DNA from: VBOC01 sp964512655
Lineage (GTDB): Bacteria > Bacteroidota > Ignavibacteria > UBA10030 > SZUA-254
Length of the DNA: 64,000 nucleotides
Assembly: GCA_964512655.1 (NCBI GenBank)
Contig: CAZEJT010000009.1
Location: 1-64,000, forward strand
Reading direction: 5' to 3'
Shown: one piece after another, positions 17,650 to 26,267 of the stretch
Numbering within the stretch: position 1 is the stretch's first letter
How the letters are laid out: every line of letters starts with the position of its first letter
The notes under the pieces: generated by a model
Told to the model about the DNA's origin: nothing
Database searches by the model: none
What the model saw: the letters and a program-made list of their open reading frames with translations, nothing else
Translations under genes and position numbers: made by a program

Positions 17650-20121
17650 CTAAATGTGCATGGCGAGTTTGAATACAACGTTTCGCCGCTCGCCGTACGA
17701 TGCGGCGCTGAAGTACGCCCCTTTCAGGAAGTAACTGTTGTCGAAGATATTCCCGACGTACAGCGAGGGCTCGAGGGTCATTCCACCTCCAAAGGCGAAC
17801 GTGTGACCGAAGGCGAGATCAAAGACGACGTATGGATCGACGTGAGCTTCCTTGTTGAAATCGAATAACCCAGTCCCGAACGCGCTCGCTCCCGTCGCGG
17901 GATCGGCGTAGGCGCCGTTTGGATTACCGTTCGTGAGGCCGGAGCCGTAGGTCGAGGTTAGGCTGACGAACCAGTCCGGAAGCTGATAGTCGAGGTTGCC
18001 AACAATGGAGAGCCGCTGGTCGTGGTCGAGATCGGTCGCGATGCCGGCGTCATCCGCTGGCAGGAAGCCGCCGGTGATTGCACCCGAGCCGTACGCATGG
18101 TTGAGCCCCACATTCAGGAAACCTGTTATCGGCGTCCCCGGATCAGTGTAAGAAAGACCCAGCTCCACGCCCGTGATCTTCACCTTCTCGATGTTGACGG
18201 GAGTTTTCACGGCGCTCGATCCAATCGTTTGATCGTCCACTCCGGGCTCCGCGTCATCATGATACAGGGCAATTTTCCCCTTCAGGCCGAAGTCGAACGC
18301 GCGAGTGTATGACGCTTCATAAAAATCCGCGACCGAAGGAAGCGTCGGGACCCCGTTGGTTCCCGTGCTGACCGCGAGGAGCCTCGTACCCTCGATGTTG
18401 TTGGGAATGAACAATCGACCGTAATAAAGGTAGGCGGTATTGGATTGATCAATCAGAAAGTTCCATCTGAGACGCGGGCTGACCTGATGCTGGAGGGGCG
18501 CGTCGGGCGCGATGTGCTGATCGTAGCGCACACCCGCCTCGATTCTGGTCCATTCCAGGGGATGCCACTCAGTCTGCCCGAACACTCCAAAGTCTGATCC
18601 GGCGTAATTCACAAAGACGTGCGGTCCCGCGTTCCCAAGGCTGTCGCGGGAGGTAAATTTTTCGGTGCCGGTCGTCGCGATCAGATTGAAGCCTGCCTTG
18701 AACATGACATGGTGGGACAATCGGACATCAAATTTCGGGGCGATGCCGAAAGTCGAAAACGACCGGTCTTCGGCAAGCGCGTAGAGAACCGTGTCGCCAG
18801 CGAACTCAAAGGAGACAGGGCTGACGGGACTGGGGTTGAATATCAGGCTTCCCTGCCGTGCGAGAAGACCTACGAAGAGATTGCTTTCCTGATCGGGAAG
18901 CGTTGACAGGGAGTGATAGAAGGAGAGCGTCTGAAAAGAATTGCCCGTTTCCTGCCGGTCGGGGGAGAATCCCTGTTCATTGATGTCGAACGGAACCTCG
19001 CTATTGGTTCGGCTCCAGTTCAGGTTCGCCGTCACGTAATCCCGGTCCCCGATGAGATAATCGACCTTCCCATAGAGGAAGTAATCCTGACCGTGGTCGT
19101 TGTACAGCGTGGTCACAGGAGGATCGATGCGCCGGTCGGTTTCCTGCCGTGTACCTGAGATGAAATAACCAAACTTGTCAACGTGGTCGCTCAAAGACAG
19201 GGACTGCCCGTTGGAGTTCAAGGCCCGTAACGGACCGATCCTGCCTCCCAGCGTGTCACCCGGCTCCGAGCTTGACTGTCCAAGCGGAACCTCATCTCCG
19301 GGGGAAAAGGGTTTTGTGCCGTTGGAAACGAGATAGCTGCCTGCGTACGACGAGAGATCAAGATGAAAGCGGCCCGTCGGCACGCGGTTCTGGACATCGA
19401 TGATGGCGGCGGTTTGGCCCCCGTATTCGGCCGGAAAGCCGCCGGTCATGAATGTGGCCCTGTCGATGATCTTGGGGTCCACGACTTCATTCAGCCCGCC
19501 AAAGACGCCAAGAGGGATGGGCACGCCGTCGACGTAATACGTGTACTCCCCGTGATACCCGCGAATGTGGACCTCTCCTGCGGGGGCTTTTGCGGCCCCG
19601 GCCACATTTTGCTGTATGATGTTGATGGTTCCTGCCGTGGGTGGCGCATGATAGGTCTCTGACTCGAAGATCTGATTTCCGGTCCCGAGATCGATCGATG
19701 AGACGTTCAGCTCCCGCTGGCCCGTGACCACAACGCCTTCCAGGGACATTTCCTTCAGGAAGAGAGAGTCAGAGGTGTGGGATTCGCTGATCAGCGTGCT
19801 GAGTGAAACATCCGTATACCCGACGAGGTGCGCGGTGACGGCGTACTGGCCGCCCTCGATATCCTGAAACCTCGCCAGACCGGTGAGGTCCGTGACCTTC
19901 TCTCCGATCAGCTTTTGGCCCTGCCGGAGGATTACCCTCACCCGTTCCAGCGGCACATTGATGCCGACATCAAAAACTAAAACCGTATATGCCAAGCCCT
20001 CGGGTGTCCCGGTTGCGCCGGAGCTGCCGGTGCGGGCGAACGTCGTGTGAGGGAGGAACAATGACAATTGCGCCGCGAGCGCGCCGATGAAAAGAACGAA
20101 GCATGATCTGCCGGATCTCAT
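17650..20121 (-). CDS. TonB-dependent outer-membrane receptor with carboxypeptidase-like N-terminal domain
   Basis: 823 residues. A signal peptide (about 1-30) precedes a carboxypeptidase-D-type regulatory beta-sandwich (about 50-125, including GLARFQDIEGGQYAVTAHLVGYT), then a plug domain (about 130-250) with VHIRGYHGEYTYYVDGVPIP and a 22-strand-type barrel to the end. Such receptors import siderophores, metals or glycans using TonB energy, or serve as SusC-like pores. No SusD gene is adjacent. Upstream in the same direction lies a small Cys/His-rich exported protein resembling DUF2946, a family often next to copper/metal TonB receptors, so metal uptake is my favoured but unproven guess. Confidence 0.9.
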   Translation of the reverse strand: MRSGRSCFVLFIGALAAQLSLFLPHTTFARTGSSGATGTPEGLAYTVLVFDVGINVPLERVRVILRQGQKLIGEKVTDLTGLARFQDIEGGQYAVTAHLVGYTDVSLSTLISESHTSDSLFLKEMSLEGVVVTGQRELNVSSIDLGTGNQIFESETYHAPPTAGTINIIQQNVAGAAKAPAGEVHIRGYHGEYTYYVDGVPIPLGVFGGLNEVVDPKIIDRATFMTGGFPAEYGGQTAAIIDVQNRVPTGRFHLDLSSYAGSYLVSNGTKPFSPGDEVPLGQSSSEPGDTLGGRIGPLRALNSNGQSLSLSDHVDKFGYFISGTRQETDRRIDPPVTTLYNDHGQDYFLYGKVDYLIGDRDYVTANLNWSRTNSEVPFDINEQGFSPDRQETGNSFQTLSFYHSLSTLPDQESNLFVGLLARQGSLIFNPSPVSPVSFEFAGDTVLYALAEDRSFSTFGIAPKFDVRLSHHVMFKAGFNLIATTGTEKFTSRDSLGNAGPHVFVNYAGSDFGVFGQTEWHPLEWTRIEAGVRYDQHIAPDAPLQHQVSPRLRWNFLIDQSNTAYLYYGRLFIPNNIEGTRLLAVSTGTNGVPTLPSVADFYEASYTRAFDFGLKGKIALYHDDAEPGVDDQTIGSSAVKTPVNIEKVKITGVELGLSYTDPGTPITGFLNVGLNHAYGSGAITGGFLPADDAGIATDLDHDQRLSIVGNLDYQLPDWFVSLTSTYGSGLTNGNPNGAYADPATGASAFGTGLFDFNKEAHVDPYVVFDLAFGHTFAFGGGMTLEPSLYVGNIFDNSYFLKGAYFSAASYGERRNVVFKLAMHI

Positions 20122-20218
20122 CGTTAGAAACTCCTTTCCCGTTGAGAGAAATGACGAATGAATACCCCGTGCCTGCCTTACAGGCAGGCTCGGAAGTACG
20201 TGAAATTGTAAGGAGTTG
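20122..20218 (-). other. Short intergenic region with an 8-bp hairpin
   Basis: Between the Cys/His-rich protein and the TonB receptor, an inverted repeat GCCTGCCT/AGGCAGGC with a 3-nt loop lies at 20171-20189. It has no T-tract on the minus strand, so it is not a convincing terminator; it could modulate read-through or be a degenerate repeat. Confidence 0.4.
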
Positions 20219-20566
20219 TTAGATGAGAGGCGGGGGGCCGCGCTTTAGAGCAGAAGGGTGATGACCGTGAGAGCTGTTCGAAGGGGAGTGTACCTGAACG
20301 AGTAATTCCGGGCATGAAGCGGCGCCTGAGAACACAGAGGCTGAAGAGATCCGCGCCAGGGAATTCGCCGCCCGATGACACGCCAGGCAGCCGTGAACAT
20401 TGCCGGAATCTGTGTGCCTGCAGTGACCGCCACAGTCGTGAGAGCGGAGAGTTTGAATGACATTGGGGGCCCCGAGGTCGTCGGTGTGCCCAATGTCTGC
20501 AAAGCAAATCGCGACGAGGTGAAGCGCGACGAACGAAAGAGAAAGGATTTTACCAAGACGCTTCAT
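20219..20566 (-). CDS. Small exported Cys/His-rich protein, DUF2946-like
   Basis: 115 residues from ATG 20566. A signal peptide (MKRLGKILSLSFVALHLVAICFA) is followed by a short mature chain with HDCGGHCRH, a GCLACHRA motif, a HGHH stretch and a C-terminal RGPPPLI. The order of a CxxC-type pair, a variable middle and a terminal RGPP resembles DUF2946 proteins, small exported proteins commonly beside metal-related TonB receptors. The family call is from memory of that pattern. It precedes the TonB receptor in the same direction, and both probably use the promoter at 20577-20605. An alternative ATG at 20581 falls inside the predicted -10 box. Confidence 0.65.
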   Translation of the reverse strand: MKRLGKILSLSFVALHLVAICFADIGHTDDLGAPNVIQTLRSHDCGGHCRHTDSGNVHGCLACHRAANSLARISSASVFSGAASCPELLVQVHSPSNSSHGHHPSALKRGPPPLI

Positions 20567-20576
20567 TGATTGTTCG

Positions 20577-20605
20577 AACATATCGGATTACCAAAGCAAA
20601 AGCAA
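20577..20605 (-). promoter_or_regulatory. Candidate promoter for the DUF2946-like/TonB unit
   Basis: On the minus strand TTGCTT (20605-20600) and TATGTT (20582-20577) are 17 bp apart. Initiation would fall near 20570, only about 4 nt before ATG 20566, so the transcript would be almost leaderless. Confidence 0.45.
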
Positions 20606-20648
20606 ACCATGCAACCGCCAGCCGGCGTCGTCCCTGGACGAACCGATG

Positions 20649-20672
20649 ACGCGGGCTGAAGCCCGCGCCTAC
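20649..20672 (-). repeat. REP-like palindrome, family A, overlapping the DoxX stop
   Basis: Arms GCGGGC/GCCCGC with loop TGAA and tail GCCTAC. On the minus strand its GTAG head supplies the TAG stop codon (20671-20669) of the DoxX gene. Confidence 0.75.
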
Positions 20673-21043
20673 ATCGGCGCCGGTTCCAGCCTCTTGTGGA
20701 AATAGACGTAGGAGACGAACATCATCCCGATCGGGAGCAGCATGAACAGCACGGGGGGCGTGAATCCGTCGGCCGCAATCTGGGAATATGTCGCGCCCGC
20801 CAGATCGAAAAAGAACCCCGCATACGCCCATTCCTTCAGCCGGGGGTAGCCGGGTACAAGTATCGCGATCACGCCGAGGATCTTCAAGATGCCGATGAGC
20901 CGCGTGAAGTAATCCGGATAACCGAGATGCGTCATGAACTCATGCGCTTCCGGAATGACCAGCGCGTCCGGAATCGACGCGAAGAGCATGAAGACAGAAA
21001 ACAGCCCGGTGGCGATCCAGAAGATGATATTGGTTTTTTTCAT
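20669..21043 (-). CDS. DoxX-like small membrane protein
   Basis: 124 residues with four hydrophobic helices: an N-terminal one (IIFWIATGLFSVFMLFAS), LIGILKILGVIAILVP, WAYAGFFFDLAGATY, and VLFMLLPIGMMFVSYVYF. The helix-2 KILG..AI...P pattern fits the DoxX/DoxD-like superfamily of inner-membrane proteins with proposed links to redox balance or quinone chemistry; biochemical function is unknown. A GGGAG ribosome-binding site lies before ATG 21043. It follows the SpoIIE-type gene by 44 bp in the same direction. The last residues PAPM are followed by a TAG that belongs to a REP-like element. Confidence 0.82.
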   Translation of the reverse strand: MKKTNIIFWIATGLFSVFMLFASIPDALVIPEAHEFMTHLGYPDYFTRLIGILKILGVIAILVPGYPRLKEWAYAGFFFDLAGATYSQIAADGFTPPVLFMLLPIGMMFVSYVYFHKRLEPAPM

Positions 21044-21087
21044 GGCGATCGAGCTCCCGTTAGTGGGACATTGGGTGAAGCCGATTG

Positions 21088-22317
21088 CTACGCCAGCTCA
21101 GCGGTTACAATCGAGACGTCATCCTGAAATTCATCTCCCCCCGTAAACGTCCGAAGCGATTGAACTATCTGCAGGCATCGTTCTTCCGCGTCGGCCGCTT
21201 TGACTATCAGGGCCTGGCTCAGCCTGTCGATTCCGAATTCAGCATTCCGGCCGTTCTCCGCCTCCACGACTCCGTCGGTAAAGAGTACAAACGAATCCCC
21301 CGGTTCCCACGACGCATCTATATGTGCGTAGGCTGAGTCGGCCCTCATTCCGAGCGCCGGGCTCGCGGTCCGGAGAGGAACAACGCGATTCGCCGCGGCG
21401 TGAACGTGCAGGACCGGCGGGTGTCCGGCGGTGGCGATTTGCGCCCGGCGGCCGGTGGAATCGAGCAGTACATAAGCAAATGTCACGAATGTCTTTTCAT
21501 CGGAGAGGTCGTACAGGGTTCGATTGAGGCTTTCCAGAACTTTTTCGGGGGAGGGGTCATGACTCAGCTGGAGATGCAGCGCGCTCTTTGTCATCGCAGA
21601 AAGTATCCCTGCGCCGGCTCCGTGTCCGGTGACGTCGGCGATAACAATGGCGAGCGATCCTTCCGCGAGTTTCACAATGTCGAAATAGTCGCCCCCGACC
21701 TCGGTTGCCGGAATCGTCAGCCCCGCCGCTGTGCACCACGAAAGCCGCGTAACCGAATCGGGCAGGAGAGAGCGCTGGATGTCACGAGCGATCGTCACTT
21801 CCGTTTCCAGGCGCGTACGCTGCTCCAATTCCTTGCCGATCACCCGCAGAAACATGGCGTAGCCGGCCGCCACAAGCGCCATCGCCAGGGTACCGATGAG
21901 TCCCCGCTGCGTGTAGATCGCCCTTAATTCGGCGGGCTCAAGAGTCATCTCTTTGATTGCCTCGAGTTTGCCCACCCGATCCCCCGGGCCCCGCAGTTTG
22001 ACCTGCAATCCGTTGTAGTCATAATTCCAGCTGATGCCTCCGGAGTTCAGGCCGATGATCGCGAGCCAGAAAAAAACGATCAGGACATTGGCCCACCATC
22101 TCCGCCTCCCGAAGAGGATGATGCTTGCAGCGAGGCCGCCGGTGGCAATGGTCTGGACGAGCACGAATGTCCACGAGACGAGACGAAACTCAGATTCCAT
22201 CAGAATACTCAGAGGCCCGATCACCGCAAAAATGAGAAATACGGCAAGCGCAAGTTGTCTGAGCGCGCCCGGTTTCATCTGGCGCCAGAGCTGGTAGGCT
22301 TTCAATTTTCTTGCCAT
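21088..22317 (-). CDS. Membrane-anchored SpoIIE/PP2C-type serine phosphatase
   Basis: 409 residues. Four N-terminal membrane helices (about 20-45, 50-75, 75-95, 140-165) lead via a short coiled linker (GKELEQRTRLETEVTIARDIQRSLLP, whose IARDIQ..LLP is the usual lead-in) into a SpoIIE-type PP2C domain. Metal-binding signatures are present: GGDYFDIV, IADVTGHGAGAG, and VLFTDGVVEAEN. Such enzymes dephosphorylate anti-anti-sigma factors in partner-switching systems or control c-di-GMP and stress responses. No anti-sigma or STAS gene is adjacent, so its partner is elsewhere. There is no obvious Shine-Dalgarno sequence before ATG 22317. Confidence 0.9.
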   Translation of the reverse strand: MARKLKAYQLWRQMKPGALRQLALAVFLIFAVIGPLSILMESEFRLVSWTFVLVQTIATGGLAASIILFGRRRWWANVLIVFFWLAIIGLNSGGISWNYDYNGLQVKLRGPGDRVGKLEAIKEMTLEPAELRAIYTQRGLIGTLAMALVAAGYAMFLRVIGKELEQRTRLETEVTIARDIQRSLLPDSVTRLSWCTAAGLTIPATEVGGDYFDIVKLAEGSLAIVIADVTGHGAGAGILSAMTKSALHLQLSHDPSPEKVLESLNRTLYDLSDEKTFVTFAYVLLDSTGRRAQIATAGHPPVLHVHAAANRVVPLRTASPALGMRADSAYAHIDASWEPGDSFVLFTDGVVEAENGRNAEFGIDRLSQALIVKAADAEERCLQIVQSLRTFTGGDEFQDDVSIVTAELA

Positions 22318-22358
22318 GAGGGAGAAGAAGAGTGAATGAGTACAGTTCCGGGTGTCCC

Positions 22359-22387
22359 AAAGTAGGGAAAGAAAAGGGGAAGTTCAA
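22359..22387 (-). promoter_or_regulatory. Candidate promoter for the SpoIIE-type phosphatase
   Basis: Minus-strand TTGAAC (22387-22382) and TACTTT (22364-22359), 17-bp spacer; leader about 35 nt. The -10 is weaker than others in the window. Confidence 0.4.
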
Positions 22388-22410
22388 AGAGAAACTGCTC
22401 CTCGGGTGAA

Positions 22411-22554
22411 CGCCGGCTAAAGCCGGCGCCTACGCGGCTGGTGTCACGGTATGGACCGTGACACCAGTCTAAAAGCGAGACCCTTCTGCAAGCAGACGCC
22501 GGCCAAAGCCGGCGCTGATGTCACGGTACGTACCGTGACATCAGTTCTACGTAC
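22411..22554. repeat. Composite array: REP-like families A-B-A-B
   Basis: Family A at 22411-22433, family B at 22438-22472 (arms CTGGTGTCACGG/CCGTGACACCAG), degenerate A at about 22497-22515 and a variant B at 22515-22544 (arms CTGATGTCACGGTAC/GTACCGTGACATCAG). The variant B is followed by TTCTAC, so on the minus strand it too starts with GTAG. In B2 the G-to-A and C-to-T changes occur in both arms, keeping the stem. No gene is seen in 22318-22563. Confidence 0.8.
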
Positions 22555-22563
22555 CGCCGGAGC

Positions 22564-22767
22564 CTAGCGGGCAGGCCATGATTCATGGAAATCAGCGGGG
22601 TCATTTCTTTTGAACTTGAGGCCGAAATCTCTATATTCCTGCGCCGCCACCACGGCTTCCTTCGCACCCGAAATGTCAACGTTCCCTGGCAATTCAACTT
22701 CGAGAGGCACTATTATCCCTGAGCGCAGCACACCGGGTTCCGCCGACACTTCATATTTCCTCAACAT
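22564..22767 (-). CDS. Hypothetical small protein
   Basis: Open frame of 67 residues from MLRKYEV, or 69 from MSMLRKYEV at 22773. Composition is normal for a soluble protein (no Arg/Pro/Ser excess seen in shadow frames), with a mixed-charge C-terminus KFKRNDPADFHESWPAR. I do not recognise a family. It is divergent from the guanylate-kinase-like gene and its extended start would overlap it. It may be a real short gene or chance. Confidence 0.4.
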   Translation of the reverse strand: MLRKYEVSAEPGVLRSGIIVPLEVELPGNVDISGAKEAVVAAQEYRDFGLKFKRNDPADFHESWPAR

Positions 22768-22785
22768 GGACATGATCCGTCGCCG

Positions 22786-23391
22786 ATGACCGGAAGAGGG
22801 CATCTGCTGGTCATCGACGGCCCGAGCGCGGTCGGAAAGTCAACCGTGGTCCGCGGCCTCCTCGACCTCCCCGATCTCCGATTCGACATCATCAAGCGCT
22901 ATACGACCCGCTCCAGGAGAGAATCGGACAACGATGACGATCTCTACGAGTTCGTCTCCCAGGACGAATTCGACCGCCGCGTGGCGGGCGGGTACTTCCT
23001 TGAGCACAAGTGCTACAAATTCGGCATGTGCTACGGGCTGCCTCAGAAGGAGACGGAGGCGTCGCTCGGCAAGGGGCGGGATGCACTGGCGATGATCAAC
23101 CTGGGCAACATCGGAGACGTCAAGTCCCGCCTCCCGGACGCTTTCGGCGTCTTCATCTCCGCGTCCCTTGATACCGTGCGGCAGCGCCTCCTGGCGAGGG
23201 GCACTCATACTCCGGAACAGATCGAGGAGCGCCTCGGCAACGCCGCCAATTCCGTCCGTTTTGCCTCGAAGTACGACCTGGTCGTGGCAAACGAGCACAG
23301 GAGCGTGGAAGAGGTGGTGCAGGAGGTGAAACGGCGATTCCTTCTCCACGCGAAGGCGCTGGCTGACGGAGGGAACGCCCGTGGCGGATAA
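22786..23391 (+). CDS. Guanylate kinase-like P-loop protein
   Basis: 201 residues. The P-loop GPSAVGKST (12-20) is followed by KRYTTRSRRESDNDDDLYEFVSQDEF, which matches the guanylate-kinase segment R..TTR..R..E.....Y.FVS..EF that binds GMP. The LID region and an ISASLDTVRQRL..R segment follow. It probably phosphorylates GMP to GDP, but it differs from canonical Gmk: the P-loop has SAVGK instead of SGVGK and the GMP-binding region has an acidic insert (SDNDDD). A second canonical gmk elsewhere would argue for a different substrate. It overlaps the next lipoprotein gene by 11 bp. Confidence 0.8.
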   Translation: MTGRGHLLVIDGPSAVGKSTVVRGLLDLPDLRFDIIKRYTTRSRRESDNDDDLYEFVSQDEFDRRVAGGYFLEHKCYKFGMCYGLPQKETEASLGKGRDALAMINLGNIGDVKSRLPDAFGVFISASLDTVRQRLLARGTHTPEQIEERLGNAANSVRFASKYDLVVANEHRSVEEVVQEVKRRFLLHAKALADGGNARGG

Positions 23392-24187
23392 GAGCGGCCC
23401 CCGCTCCTCGCTTCTGCCTGCGGCAACGCTCATGCTCGCCCTGTTTCTCCTCGCCGGTTGCGGCGGCGGCGCAGCAACGTACTACCGGGGATTGCCGGAT
23501 CAGAAGGCGCATATCGACAGCATTGGCGTCATCTCGGATTTCACGCTGATCGAGGGGCTCATGGGGGATACGAGCAAGGTCGACCTCATCGAGAACCGCC
23601 GCCTCGGCGGGGCCCTCCTGACGCAATGTGCCGACAGCCTCAGCCGGAAGGGTTACCCGATCAGTAGATCCACCCTCACATCGATCGGATTGCTGATGAA
23701 GCCCTCGGGGAGCTACAGGGTGGTGCGGTCTACCGCCGCCGAGCATCTCGACTCCGACAGCCTCCCCCTGGGCTCGCCCCCCTTTTTCGTCGACGACGAG
23801 TTCCTGCGCGACACTCTCCTGGAGCAGTTAAGGATGTTCTATCTCACTCTCCTCACCCTTTCTCAGAAAGGAGAGCGCGACTCGAGTCCCGTTCCCGAGG
23901 CGCTCCCCGTTGGCAGGGAGCTGGGATGCGGAACGATCGCAGTGGTCCTCGTGGGGGGTTTTAATACTCCCGTCAGCAAGGGGATCGGGAAACCGACGCC
24001 CAACGAGAGCGCGACGATGGGGATTGTGACGCTTGAGCGCATCTCACGATTGTCCGTGATGCTCTTTCTCGTCGACGCCGTGAACGGGAAGGTGCTGTGG
24101 GACGACAAGAAATACCTCAACGGAGGCGTCATCTTCCCTCAAAAGATATTCGCGGCTGCGGGAGACCTCCTCGAAAAACTGCCCTGA
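23381..24187 (+). CDS. Predicted lipoprotein of unknown function
   Basis: 268 residues from GTG 23381. The signal sequence has a lipobox LLAGC with Cys27, followed by a glycine run. The mature part (IDSIGVISDFTLIEGLMGDTSKV, then VDAVNGKVLWDDKKYLNGG near the end) has the alternating layout of small periplasmic or outer-membrane lipoproteins that form an alpha/beta sandwich. The segment LFLVDAVNGKVLWDD recalls lipoproteins that compute a summed stress term, but I cannot name a family. It sits between the kinase-like gene (11-bp overlap) and the DCC fusion gene (10-bp gap), so all three are probably co-expressed. Confidence 0.8.
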   Translation: MADKSGPRSSLLPAATLMLALFLLAGCGGGAATYYRGLPDQKAHIDSIGVISDFTLIEGLMGDTSKVDLIENRRLGGALLTQCADSLSRKGYPISRSTLTSIGLLMKPSGSYRVVRSTAAEHLDSDSLPLGSPPFFVDDEFLRDTLLEQLRMFYLTLLTLSQKGERDSSPVPEALPVGRELGCGTIAVVLVGGFNTPVSKGIGKPTPNESATMGIVTLERISRLSVMLFLVDAVNGKVLWDDKKYLNGGVIFPQKIFAAAGDLLEKLP

Positions 24188-24197
24188 CGGGCCGGGC

Positions 24198-26033
24198 ATG
24201 AACGAGAAGAGAAGCATCCTTCTCTACGACGGCGACTGCGGCTTCTGCCGCTTCTGGGTGGAGCGCTGGAAGCACCGCACCGGTGATCGGATACTCTTTC
24301 TGCCGAACCGGGAGACGCTGTCCGGCATCCCCGACATTCCGCGGGAGGAGCTTGAGGAGTCCGTCCAGCTCATCACTCCCTCCGGCGAGCGATGGAGCGG
24401 CGCCCGCGCCGTTTTCGGAGTCCTCGCCTCTGCGCCCGGAATGCGATGGATGCTCCGGATCTACCGATCGGTTCCCGGCGCCGCGCCGGTTTCCGAATGG
24501 CTGTACTCCCTGGTGGCGCGCCACCGCGGTTTTTTCTCGAGGGCGACGCGGATTCTCTGGGGGCCGAATCCCGCGCCGCCGTCGTACAACCTAACCCGCG
24601 CAATTTTCCTCAGATCCCTGGGACTCATCTATCTTGCCGCGTTCTGGTCGCTCGGAACTCAGATTCTGGGGTTGATCGGAGAGCACGGGATCCTTCCGGC
24701 GAACATCTTCTTCAAGTTCATCCGCGAGAGTTACGGAACCGGGGCGTTCTGTCGCGTCCCGAGTTTCGGACTGTTCGATGCCAGCGACGAATTCCTGAGG
24801 TTGCTCTGCACCCTGGGGGCGGCATCGTCGATCCTTCTGATCGCGGGCGTCACGCCGGTCCTCTCGCTGGTTGTCGCGTGGGCGGCGTACCTGTCGCTCC
24901 TCATGGCAGGGCAACAATTCCTCTCGTTTCAGTGGGACATCCTCCTTCTTGAGACCGGTTTTCTGGCGATCTTTTTCGCCCCCCTTGGGATGCGGCCGCG
25001 GAGCGTGACCGCGCGGCCGCCTCCGTCGCTCATCCTCGCCCTGTTCCGCCTCCTCCTCTTCCGGCTCATGTTCTTCTCGGGATTCGTCAAGCTCGCGTCG
25101 CACGATCCTTCATGGCAAAAGCTGACAACCCTCTCTTTTCACTTCGAGACCCAGCCGCTCCCCACGCCCCCCGCCTGGTACGCGCATCACCTCGCGCCGT
25201 GGATTCTGCAGACGGCATGCGCGATCATGTTCGTCATAGAGCTCGGGGTGCCGTTTCTCATTTTTGCGCCGAGGCGGCTCCGCTTCGCGGCGGCATGGGC
25301 GATAGGCGTGTTCATGGTCCTCATCATCATCACAGGGAACTACACGTTCTTTAACTTCCTTACACTCGCCCTCTGCCTCCTGCTGTTCGACGATGCAGCC
25401 CTGAAATCCGTGCTTCCCCGGCGGTGGAGGGGTGCATCGCTTGCGCCCCCGGTCCCCCGGCGGGCGGGGGTGTTTCTCTGCCTGGTCGCGGCATTGATCC
25501 TCTTCATGAACGGGGTGCAGTTCTGGCGGCTTCTCGGGGGACGCGAAACGCTTCCCGGGCCGGTCGAAACCGCCGCAGGATGGGTGGAGCCCTTCTGCAT
25601 CGTGAACCGCTATGGCCTCTTCGCCGTGATGACAAACCCCCGGCTCGAGATCGTCGTTGAGGGGAGTGAAGACGGAGAGACATGGAAGGAATATGAATTC
25701 AGATACAAACCGGGAGACGTCAATCGTCCCCTGCCATGGGTGGAGCCCCTCCAGCCCAGGCTCGACTGGCAGATGTGGTTTGCAGCGCTCGGCAGCTATC
25801 AGAACAACCGCTGGTTCATCAACTTCTGCGTCCGACTGCTCCAGGGTTCTCCGCACGTCCTCGACCTTCTGGGCAAAGATCCGTTCGGAGGGACGCCGCC
25901 CAGGTACATCCGGGCGGTTCTCTATGAATACCACTTCAGCGATGCAGCCACCAAGACGAAGACCGGTGCATGGTGGAGGAGGGAACCGAAGGGACTCTAT
26001 CTCCCCCAGATTTCATTGAAGGGAGGGCGGTGA
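24198..26033 (+). CDS. Fusion: DCC thiol-disulfide oxidoreductase-like domain + lipase maturation factor (LMF) membrane domain
   Basis: 611 residues. Residues 1-110 form a DCC domain: the family motif DGDCGFC (Cys14, Cys17) near the N-terminus, then LLPNRE and ARAVFGVL. A membrane domain starts at about 135 (FLRSLGLIYLAAFWSLGTQILGLIGEHGILP) and has several helices. The segment VKLASHDPSW.KLT.L..HFETQPLPTPPAWYAHHLP-type, here with LAPW, is the LMF1/LMF2 signature. The soluble C-terminus (RWFINFCVRLLQGSPHVLDLLGKDPF) also matches LMF. In animals LMF1 helps lipases fold in the ER; bacterial roles are not defined. The thiol domain joined to LMF suggests disulfide-linked folding of exported enzymes. 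This is inference. Confidence 0.88.
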   Translation: MNEKRSILLYDGDCGFCRFWVERWKHRTGDRILFLPNRETLSGIPDIPREELEESVQLITPSGERWSGARAVFGVLASAPGMRWMLRIYRSVPGAAPVSEWLYSLVARHRGFFSRATRILWGPNPAPPSYNLTRAIFLRSLGLIYLAAFWSLGTQILGLIGEHGILPANIFFKFIRESYGTGAFCRVPSFGLFDASDEFLRLLCTLGAASSILLIAGVTPVLSLVVAWAAYLSLLMAGQQFLSFQWDILLLETGFLAIFFAPLGMRPRSVTARPPPSLILALFRLLLFRLMFFSGFVKLASHDPSWQKLTTLSFHFETQPLPTPPAWYAHHLAPWILQTACAIMFVIELGVPFLIFAPRRLRFAAAWAIGVFMVLIIITGNYTFFNFLTLALCLLLFDDAALKSVLPRRWRGASLAPPVPRRAGVFLCLVAALILFMNGVQFWRLLGGRETLPGPVETAAGWVEPFCIVNRYGLFAVMTNPRLEIVVEGSEDGETWKEYEFRYKPGDVNRPLPWVEPLQPRLDWQMWFAALGSYQNNRWFINFCVRLLQGSPHVLDLLGKDPFGGTPPRYIRAVLYEYHFSDAATKTKTGAWWRREPKGLYLPQISLKGGR

Positions 26034-26161
26034 TTCGAATTATCCGGGTATCCTTTAAAATCAGCGATTTCCCTGAAGAATCCCCCTACGGATGCTATTT
26101 TTTCTGCCACCATACAGTCACTTTGGCATGATGCAAAACAAGTCCATTCCGGGGCCTGCTT

Positions 26162-26189
26162 TTGGTTTTGATGCCAAACTGAGTATATT
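26162..26189 (+). promoter_or_regulatory. Candidate promoter for the SRPBCC gene
   Basis: TTGGTT (26162-26167) and TATATT (26184-26189), 16-bp spacer; leader of about 72 nt to ATG 26268. The remaining part of the 26034-26267 gap shows nothing I can name. Confidence 0.5.
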
Positions 26190-26267
26190 CAGATCAGATA
26201 AAGCGAGCCTGCATTCACGGCGGATGATCTGAAGGACAGAAAATCACCCTGAGAAGGAGGGTTTGCG

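Noticed and set aside
26121..26140. Possible sigma-54 promoter (TTGGCATGATGCAAAA)
   Set aside because: GG and GC are separated by 6 bp instead of the required 10, so the -24/-12 spacing is wrong. A sigma-70-type promoter lies downstream at 26162.
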